Below are positions 4,794-9,814 of a stretch of 9,814 nt of DNA, in pieces. Position 1 is the first letter of the stretch, and every line of letters begins with the position of its first letter. This stretch comes from Bacteroidaceae bacterium (GTDB lineage: Bacteria > Bacteroidota > Bacteroidia > Bacteroidales > CHK158-818): assembly GCA_017467745.1 (NCBI GenBank), contig JAFUKV010000005.1, positions 1-9,814 on the forward strand, written 5' to 3'. Below the pieces are notes generated by a model. It saw only the letters and a program-made list of their open reading frames with translations, had not been told where the DNA came from and did not search any database. Position numbers and translations under genes: made by a program.

Positions 4794-5801
4794 ATGGCGA
4801 AAATTCTGGTAACCGGAGCCGGTGGATTCATCGGAAGTTTTATCATAGAAAAAGCGCTGTCCGAAGGATATGAAACTTGGGCAGGCGTCCGAGCCAGTAC
4901 GAATAGAGAATATCTGCAAAATAAAAACATCCGTTTTATCGAACTCGATTATTTCAATCAAGAAAAACTGATACAACAACTAAAAATTTTAAAATTAACC
5001 GGAGAGAAATGGGACTACATTATTCATAACGTAGGTGTAACCAAAAGCAATGATCCCAAAGATTTTGAACGTTTCAACTACGGAATCTTAAAAAATTTGG
5101 TCATGTCTCTTATCGCCACCCAAATGATTCCTACCTGCTTCGTCTTAATGAGTAGTCTCAGCGCTTGGGGAGCTGGCGATGAAAAGACTTTTTCTCCAAT
5201 AAAGCAAACCGACGAACCACACCCCGAAACGCTATATGGAAAAAGCAAACTGAAAGCAGAAGAGTATTTGCAAACTATACCGAACTTTCCCTACATCATT
5301 TTACGACCTACGGGGGTTTACGGTCCTCGTGAAAAAGACTATTTCTTAATGATGAAGAGCATCAAATACGGTATAGATTTCGTACCCGGATTCAAAAAAC
5401 AGATGCTTTCGTTTATCTACGTAAAAGATTTGGTAAACATAATTTTCGCAGCAATAAAAAAGGGCAATTACCGAAAAACATATTTCATTTCGGACGGAAA
5501 AAGCTACTCTTCGAAAGATTTCCGGAAATATGTGGCAAACGCATTAGGAAAGAAATATATCATTCCGATAAAAATGCCTCTTTTTATGCTAAAAGCTCTC
5601 TCCTTTCTATGTGGGAAGATAGCCGGAATAACAGGAAAAGTCAGCACCTTAAATCCTGACAAATACCACATTATGAAACAACGTAATTGGTTATGCGATA
5701 TTACACCTTTACAACAAGATTTACATTTTATACCGGAATACGACCTCGAAAAAGGAGTGAATGAATCGATAAAATGGTACAAAGAAAACGGCTGGCTTTA
5801 A
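4794..5801 (+). CDS. NAD-dependent epimerase/dehydratase (extended SDR)
   Basis: This 335-residue protein is a cytoplasmic Rossmann-fold oxidoreductase of the extended short-chain dehydrogenase family. The N-terminal nucleotide-binding motif is GAGGFIG (residues 8-14). The catalytic pair lies in YGKSK (Tyr148, Lys152), with the preceding serine in LMSSLSAWG (about 120-123). TGVYGPRE (about 178) is the usual segment after the active site. Length and start (ATG 4794, motif placed as usual near the N-terminus) are typical. The C-terminal half, which would set the sugar or other substrate, shows nothing that lets me name one. It lies between the transporter and a LOG-family gene, and the tight same-strand spacing suggests read-through. 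Confidence 0.9.
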   Translation: MAKILVTGAGGFIGSFIIEKALSEGYETWAGVRASTNREYLQNKNIRFIELDYFNQEKLIQQLKILKLTGEKWDYIIHNVGVTKSNDPKDFERFNYGILKNLVMSLIATQMIPTCFVLMSSLSAWGAGDEKTFSPIKQTDEPHPETLYGKSKLKAEEYLQTIPNFPYIILRPTGVYGPREKDYFLMMKSIKYGIDFVPGFKKQMLSFIYVKDLVNIIFAAIKKGNYRKTYFISDGKSYSSKDFRKYVANALGKKYIIPIKMPLFMLKALSFLCGKIAGITGKVSTLNPDKYHIMKQRNWLCDITPLQQDLHFIPEYDLEKGVNESIKWYKENGWL

Positions 5802-5855
5802 AAACACAAAAGAACAGCTAAAACACATGTTGTTATATAAAAACATCGCAATAAA

Positions 5856-6407
5856 ATGCCACATCAAATAAAAACGATATGTATATATTGCGCTTCCAGC
5901 CCCGAAATAGACAAATCTTATTTGCTGGCAGCCGAGGAATTAGGGAAAAAATTAGCGAAAAAAAATATCAAATGCGTTTGCGGAGCGGGAAATAACGGAT
6001 TAATGGGCGCACTGTGCGAAGGCGTACTTCAATCGGATGGGAAAATAAAAGGTATCATTCCTCGTTTTATGTACGAAAACGGCTGGTATCATACTCGATT
6101 GGAAGACATTGAAATAACCGAGACCATGCACGAGCGCAAACACAGAATGTCGCAATTAGCAGATGCTTATATAGCATTGCCCGGAGGATGCGGCACAATG
6201 GAGGAATTGTTGGAAATCATCACATGGAAACAATTAGGATTATGTAAATCTCCCATCGTAATTTTAAATATCAACGGATATTATAATGCGCTCATCGAGA
6301 TGTTACAGACAGCCGTCGATCAACGCTTCATGAAACCGGAACATCTAAACTTATGGTGCGTTGCAAAAAATGTAGACGAGGCCTTACAACAAATAAAAAT
6401 AATATAG
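5856..6407 (+). CDS. LOG family protein (TIGR00730 Rossmann-fold phosphoribohydrolase)
   Basis: At 183 residues this has the normal size for the LOG/YvdD family, which cleaves nucleoside 5'-monophosphates such as cytokinin ribotides to base and ribose phosphate. The signature PGGCGTMEE spans residues 109-117, with an upstream GAGNNGLMGA (43-52) binding the phosphate and the MHERKHRM segment (91-98) carrying the conserved arginine. These motifs make the enzyme probably active. The physiological substrate in Bacteroidales is not settled. It follows the epimerase by 54 nt and precedes a DUF4271 gene by 12 nt, so it is probably co-transcribed with both, without an obvious pathway link. Confidence 0.92.
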   Translation: MPHQIKTICIYCASSPEIDKSYLLAAEELGKKLAKKNIKCVCGAGNNGLMGALCEGVLQSDGKIKGIIPRFMYENGWYHTRLEDIEITETMHERKHRMSQLADAYIALPGGCGTMEELLEIITWKQLGLCKSPIVILNINGYYNALIEMLQTAVDQRFMKPEHLNLWCVAKNVDEALQQIKII

Positions 6408-6419
6408 AAAAAACAAATC

Positions 6420-7283
6420 ATGCAAAATAACGGGCAAATAGAATCGAACATCCCGACTTATACCGATAATACTCTACCGGTTATACTACTTCCCGACTCT
6501 TTGCCCTATCTCCACGTAGACACGATTCCCCGAAAAAATTTCGCATTTACACAACCCAACATAGAAGATTGCCCTGTTATAGAATCGCCCTATAAAGGAA
6601 TATTCTCCAATCTTTGTCCGAACACATTAGCCAATAACGACGGTATCGGCATAATGTTCATTTTTCTGTTCGTTGTAGTTTCAATCGCTTTTCGCAGAGG
6701 GTATATTCTATTATTTCAAATAATACGCTATTTATTCGACGTAAAGGAGCGCAGCAGTATTTTCGTCTCTTCTACTGTAAACGAAACACAACTGCGCGTA
6801 TCGTTATTATTTACGCTTTTTTTCATAGAAGGCATTTTTTTATATCGTTTCTCCGGCAACTTTTTTATCGAAGATACGGCAATATCTGTCTTCTTATCTG
6901 TTATAACACTCTCTTTCTCCGCCTTTTTTTTCTACTTTGCGCAAATCATTATTTTCCGGATATTAGGGTATATATTTTCATGTCGGACAGAAACCAACCT
7001 GCTAATAGAAAATTTCATATCCGTCAATGCTCTATTAGGAATAGTACTATTTCCAATTGCGCTTTTGTATGTATATATTCCACAATCCTCAGGTTTGCTG
7101 TTAATTAGTGCAATAGTCTGCTATATCTTAGCACGTATTATCTTTATTTACAAGGTAATTAAGATTTTTTTGAGAGATATAGACGGAATACTTTACTTTA
7201 TTTTGTACCTTTGCGCTCTTGAAATAGCGCCTCTCTTTTTAATGTACAGAGGAGCATTATTTTTTTATAGTTTTATTGAATAA
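6420..7283 (+). CDS. DUF4271 domain membrane protein
   Basis: A 287-residue integral membrane protein with a polar N-terminal stretch (residues 1-75) followed by about six hydrophobic segments near residues 76-98, 126-146, 155-186, 198-218, 226-248 and 256-284. The size, topology and position directly before uroporphyrinogen-III synthase match the DUF4271 proteins of Bacteroidota, recognised here from context and general pattern rather than from a diagnostic motif. The gene begins 12 nt after the LOG gene and ends 9 nt before hemD, so it belongs to the same transcript. Its function is unknown; constant neighbourhood with hemD is the only hint. No catalytic residues can be identified. Confidence 0.8.
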   Translation: MQNNGQIESNIPTYTDNTLPVILLPDSLPYLHVDTIPRKNFAFTQPNIEDCPVIESPYKGIFSNLCPNTLANNDGIGIMFIFLFVVVSIAFRRGYILLFQIIRYLFDVKERSSIFVSSTVNETQLRVSLLFTLFFIEGIFLYRFSGNFFIEDTAISVFLSVITLSFSAFFFYFAQIIIFRILGYIFSCRTETNLLIENFISVNALLGIVLFPIALLYVYIPQSSGLLLISAIVCYILARIIFIYKVIKIFLRDIDGILYFILYLCALEIAPLFLMYRGALFFYSFIE

Positions 7284-7292
7284 ACCATTTGT

Positions 7293-8057
7293 ATGTCTTT
7301 GAAAATAAAGAAGCTGCTTATATCTCAGCCCAAACCTGCGTCTGAGAAATCTCCTTATTACGACATTGCTGAAAAATATGGGGTAAATATAGAGTTCAGG
7401 CCTTTCATAAAAGTAGAAAGCCTCACTCCGAAAGAATTCAGACAACAAAAAATATCTATTCCCGAGTATACCGCTGTAATTTTTACGGCACGTACAGCCA
7501 TAGATCACTTTTTCAAATTATGCGAAGGGTTACGCGTTACCATACCGGAAACGATGCGCTATTTTTGTGTAACAGAATCAATAGCCCTTTATTTACAAAA
7601 GTACATCGTTTATAGAAAACGGAAAATTTTTTATGGCAATTCAGGGAAAATAGATGATCTGATTCCTGCTCTATTGAAACATTCGACCGAAAAATTTTTA
7701 TTACCGGTTTCAGATGTACATAATGAAGAGCATACAGCTATTCTGGATAAACACAAATTAAATTACACTCGGGCAGTTATGTACCGCACCGTAAGTAACG
7801 ATTTTACTCCCGAAGAAAAATTCGATTACGATATGTTGGTATTTTTTAGTCCGGCAGGCATAGCATCGTTAATGAAAAACTTTCCGAATTTCGAACAACA
7901 AGATATACGCATAGGGTGTTTTGGCCCCACAACAGCAAAAGCTGTTCGCGATGCAGGATTACGATTAGATGTCGAAGCTCCTACTCCGGAAGTGCCTTCC
8001 ATGACCGCCGCCATTGAGAAGTATCTCAAAGAAATGTCGAAATCATCGAAGAAATAA
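7293..8057 (+). CDS. hemD: Uroporphyrinogen-III synthase
   Basis: HemD closes and rearranges hydroxymethylbilane to uroporphyrinogen III, the branch point to haem, sirohaem and corrinoids, in the cytoplasm. The 254-residue protein starts LKIKKLLISQPKP, the usual first strand. It has the first-domain segment AVIFTARTAIDHFF (residues 61-74), the second-domain segment LVFFSPAGIASLMKNFP (182-198) and the late glycine/threonine loop GPTTAKAVRDAG (211-222), all characteristic of this poorly conserved family. No other haem gene is nearby; the setting (DUF4271 before, rnpA after) is the Bacteroidales arrangement. A terminator-like hairpin follows 17 nt after the stop, so the upstream transcript probably ends here. 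Confidence 0.9.
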   Translation: MSLKIKKLLISQPKPASEKSPYYDIAEKYGVNIEFRPFIKVESLTPKEFRQQKISIPEYTAVIFTARTAIDHFFKLCEGLRVTIPETMRYFCVTESIALYLQKYIVYRKRKIFYGNSGKIDDLIPALLKHSTEKFLLPVSDVHNEEHTAILDKHKLNYTRAVMYRTVSNDFTPEEKFDYDMLVFFSPAGIASLMKNFPNFEQQDIRIGCFGPTTAKAVRDAGLRLDVEAPTPEVPSMTAAIEKYLKEMSKSSKK

Positions 8058-8074
8058 ATAATTTTTAATAGATT

Positions 8075-8126
8075 CGGAAACGATGCTTTGCATAAAGTGC
8101 AATAGAAGTATCGTTTCCGTTTTTTA
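8075..8126 (+). terminator. Intrinsic terminator between hemD and rnpA
   Basis: CGGAAACGAT (8075-8084) pairs with ATCGTTTCCG (8110-8119), with an inner CTTT/AAAG hairpin at 8086-8097, and the stem is followed directly by six T residues. This is a classic Rho-independent form. It lies 20 bases before the likely rnpA start and overlaps the longer open frame that begins at 8083, which argues against that longer start. It may end the hemD transcript or attenuate entry into rnpA. Confidence 0.75.
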
Positions 8127-8139
8127 TAACGATAAAACA

Positions 8140-8535
8140 ATGGATGCACGTCTTACCCGCAAAGAGCGTTTAAGAGGCAAATCTGCCATCGACAACCTTT
8201 TTTCAAAAGGAAAATCCTTTGCCGTATTTCCACTAAGGGCAGTATATACTATTGTTCCGGCAAAAGAAGGTAATCCAGAAGTATCGTTATTGGTTAGCGT
8301 ATCGAAAAAACGATTCAAAAGAGCCGTCAAGCGCAACAGAGTAAAACGTCTTATAAAAGAAACATTCCGCTTAAAAAAGAACATCATAGCGCAATCGTTG
8401 AAAGAATCCGGCAACCACGTTCATTTAGCTATCCTATACCTTGACAAGGTAATACCCGAATACCAAGTATTTGACATTCGGATGAAAGAACTTTTAGAAA
8501 AAGTATCTTCTGAAATTTGTAAAAGCACAAAATAA
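8140..8535 (+). CDS. rnpA: Ribonuclease P protein component
   Basis: RnpA binds the RNase P RNA and helps it remove 5' leaders from pre-tRNAs. I start it at ATG 8140, giving 131 residues (MDARLTRKERLRGK...), because family members begin just before this basic LTRKERLR segment. The frame open from 8083 would add 19 residues encoded inside a terminator hairpin. The RNR motif is intact in the run KKRFKRAVKRNRVKRLIKE (residues 56-74), and the early FSKGKSF segment (21-27) is also typical. yidD follows after 24 nt, the near-universal partner. rpmH, which often precedes rnpA elsewhere, is absent, as is usual in Bacteroidales. Confidence 0.93.
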   Translation: MDARLTRKERLRGKSAIDNLFSKGKSFAVFPLRAVYTIVPAKEGNPEVSLLVSVSKKRFKRAVKRNRVKRLIKETFRLKKNIIAQSLKESGNHVHLAILYLDKVIPEYQVFDIRMKELLEKVSSEICKSTK

Positions 8536-8559
8536 AAGCAGATATAATCTATAAATCGA

Positions 8560-8793
8560 ATGAAAAAAATAATAAACCGTATATTTTCATTCTTACTATT
8601 ACTACCGATTCATTTTTATCGCTACTGCCTTTCGCCGCTTAAACCGCCTACATGCCGTTTTGTTCCGACCTGTTCTGAATATGCGGTACAAGCCATACGA
8701 AAATACGGTCCGTTAAAAGGCGGATGGCTAACATTGAAACGCATCTGCCGTTGTCACCCGTGGGGCGGTAGCGGATACGACCCGGTTCCCTAA
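8560..8793 (+). CDS. yidD: Membrane protein insertion efficiency factor YidD
   Basis: YidD is a small protein at the inner face of the cytoplasmic membrane that aids insertion of membrane proteins together with YidC. The 77-residue product has a basic, hydrophobic N-terminus (residues 1-20) suited to membrane association. It has the family signatures CRFVPTCSEYA (32-42) and RCHPWGGSGYDPVP at the C-terminus (64-77). Length is normal. It sits 24 nt after rnpA and 8 nt before the tatD-like gene, so all three are probably one transcript. yidC itself is not in the window. Confidence 0.96.
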   Translation: MKKIINRIFSFLLLLPIHFYRYCLSPLKPPTCRFVPTCSEYAVQAIRKYGPLKGGWLTLKRICRCHPWGGSGYDPVP

Positions 8794-8801
8794 TTCTGCC
8801 T

Positions 8802-9467
8802 ATGTTCTATTACGATATACATACACACAACATTACCCAAAACAAAGAAAATACCATTTCTATTGTAAACCTGCCAGACGGAGATAACAGTATGCTTCTG
8901 GATATAGATAACATCTATTTCTCCAAAGGCATACACCCTGCTCACATCTCCGGATTTCTTGACGAAAATGCTATCATCAATATCAGAGAACAACTGAACA
9001 ATCCCCGTATCGTCGCTATCGGAGAGTGTGGCATAGACCATTTAGCGCATAATGCAAAATTAGATGAGCAAACAAGAGTTTTTGAACAAATGATTCTTTT
9101 ATCAGAAAAAATCCAAAAGCCACTAATTGTTCACAATGTACGAGCCACAGGCGAAATAATGCAACTATTTAAAAAATATCGTCCGAAACAGACATGGATT
9201 ATACACGGTTTTCGAGGAAACATACAAACTGCACAACAATTACAACGCTTAGGCATTTGGCTTTCGTTAGGTCCCCGATATAATGATTCGATTTTTACCT
9301 CCCAATATTTAGATATGGATAAAATTCTATTGGAGACTGACGGAAAACAAGGTATTCAAATTAAGAATATATACCGAGAAATCGCACAAAACGCAAAAAT
9401 GGACGATGAAAACTTCACCACGCTCATCAGGCAAAACGTACGAAAAGTATTTCGCACCTTACCATAA
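8802..9467 (+). CDS. TatD family metal-dependent hydrolase, short form
   Basis: TatD proteins are TIM-barrel metallohydrolases with DNase activity in characterised members. The metal ligands of the family are all visible: His7 and His9 in DIHTHN, Glu75 in AIGECGID, His111 in LIVHNVRA, His135 in WIIHGFRG and Asp180 in LLETDGKQG. The enzyme is therefore probably active. At 221 residues it is shorter than the usual 255-265. The shortening lies mainly before Glu75 and at the C-terminus, a compact version I associate with Bacteroidales. It starts 8 nt after yidD and is the last gene before the tyrS promoter. The exact substrate cannot be read from sequence. Confidence 0.9.
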   Translation: MFYYDIHTHNITQNKENTISIVNLPDGDNSMLLDIDNIYFSKGIHPAHISGFLDENAIINIREQLNNPRIVAIGECGIDHLAHNAKLDEQTRVFEQMILLSEKIQKPLIVHNVRATGEIMQLFKKYRPKQTWIIHGFRGNIQTAQQLQRLGIWLSLGPRYNDSIFTSQYLDMDKILLETDGKQGIQIKNIYREIAQNAKMDDENFTTLIRQNVRKVFRTLP

Positions 9468-9487
9468 AAGCAAAATACCCTAATTTT

Positions 9488-9517
9488 TTTGTTTTCAGTT
9501 ATAATAACGTATCTTTG
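9488..9517 (+). promoter_or_regulatory. Bacteroidota-type promoter for tyrS
   Basis: TTTG (9488-9491) and TATCTTTG (9510-9517) are separated by 18 nt, close to the -33 TTTG / -7 TAnnTTTG consensus of the primary sigma factor of Bacteroidota. Transcription would start near 9525, about 27 nt before the tyrS ATG. No Shine-Dalgarno sequence follows. The site marks a separate tyrS transcript and supports the phylum assignment of the right part. Confidence 0.75.
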
Positions 9518-9551
9518 CATCGTAAGATATGAAAATACTAAAACTGTAAAA

Positions 9552-9814
9552 ATGAATTTTGTTGAAGAACTTAAATGGCGGGGCATGATTCATGATATGA
9601 TGCCCGGAACAGAAGAACAATTACAAAAAGAAATGACTACGGCTTATGTAGGCATCGACCCGACAGCCGATTCGTTACATATAGGGCATCTGGTTTCTGT
9701 AATGATGTTGAGACATTTTCAACGGGCAGGACATCGTCCTATTGCTCTTGTTGGAGGCGCAACGGGCATGATAGGAGATCCTTTAATGAAATCGCAAGAA
9801 CGTAAACTCCTTGA
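9552..9814 (+). CDS. tyrS: Tyrosyl-tRNA synthetase, 5' part, cut by window edge
   Basis: TyrS attaches tyrosine to its tRNA in the cytoplasm. The first 87 codons are present and the gene runs off the right edge. The class I signature HIGH is at residues 43-46 in GIDPTADSLHIGHLVS, followed by the conserved ALVGGATGMIGDP stretch that shapes the tyrosine and ATP pocket. The start MNFVEELKWRGMIHD is the usual N-terminus for bacterial TyrS. The KMSKS loop and RNA-binding tail are outside the window. The gene has its own promoter and follows the rnpA-yidD-tatD group in the order common in Bacteroidales. Confidence 0.96.
   Translation, partial: MNFVEELKWRGMIHDMMPGTEEQLQKEMTTAYVGIDPTADSLHIGHLVSVMMLRHFQRAGHRPIALVGGATGMIGDPLMKSQERKLL

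Noticed and set aside
7206..7213. TACCTTTG as a -7 promoter box for hemD
   Set aside because: It matches TAnnTTTG, but no TTTG lies at the required distance upstream (the nearest is 33 nt away), and it sits inside the DUF4271 coding sequence.
1..9814. CRISPR array, tRNA or complete rRNA gene, transposase or integrase gene
   Set aside because: None was found on either strand; there are no short regular repeats with spacers and no cloverleaf or recombinase motifs.

Overview
The window looks like two pieces of DNA from different bacterial groups. Positions 1 to about 3300 read like low-GC Firmicutes (Clostridia) DNA: strong Shine-Dalgarno sequences (AGGAGGG, AAGGAG), a TATAAT-type promoter, and two exported or membrane-anchored proteins. 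From about 3303 to the end it reads like a Bacteroidales chromosome (phylum Bacteroidota): AT-rich genes without Shine-Dalgarno sequences, a TTTG/TAnnTTTG promoter before tyrS, a DUF4271 gene next to hemD, and the housekeeping order hemD-rnpA-yidD-tatD-tyrS. The join cuts into a Na/Pi cotransporter gene that has lost its N-terminal part. Either a foreign element sits in a Bacteroidales gene or the contig is a chimeric metagenome assembly; the sequence alone cannot decide.

Left part. A 170-bp direct repeat lies at 1-170 and again at 3064-3233. Between the copies are a sigma-A-type promoter (326-355), an untranslated stretch, a secreted protein that looks like an uncharacterised clan CD (caspase/gingipain-type) cysteine peptidase with a PepSY-like tail (652-2265, true start probably 596 but frameshifted), and a 160-residue protein with one membrane anchor (2288-2770). 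After these come a terminator and a dense run of hairpins (2787-3059). Each repeat copy carries a minus-strand promoter, a Shine-Dalgarno sequence, a two-codon ORF and a 19-residue ORF. All four substitutions between the copies within that 19-residue ORF fall at third codon positions. From the right-hand copy, a predicted minus-strand transcript of about 260-315 nt would run through two small hairpins and a 9-residue ORF into two terminator-like hairpins. This small unit matches no family I recognise and is the most interesting object in the window.

Right part. The genes are all on the plus strand and tightly spaced: truncated Na/Pi cotransporter with PhoU-like tail, NAD-dependent epimerase (extended SDR), LOG-family phosphoribohydrolase, DUF4271 membrane protein, uroporphyrinogen-III synthase (hemD), a terminator-like hairpin, RNase P protein (rnpA), YidD, a short TatD-family hydrolase, a Bacteroidota-type promoter, and the 5' end of tyrosyl-tRNA synthetase (tyrS), cut by the window edge. 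These are ordinary conserved genes; the novelty is in the left third.
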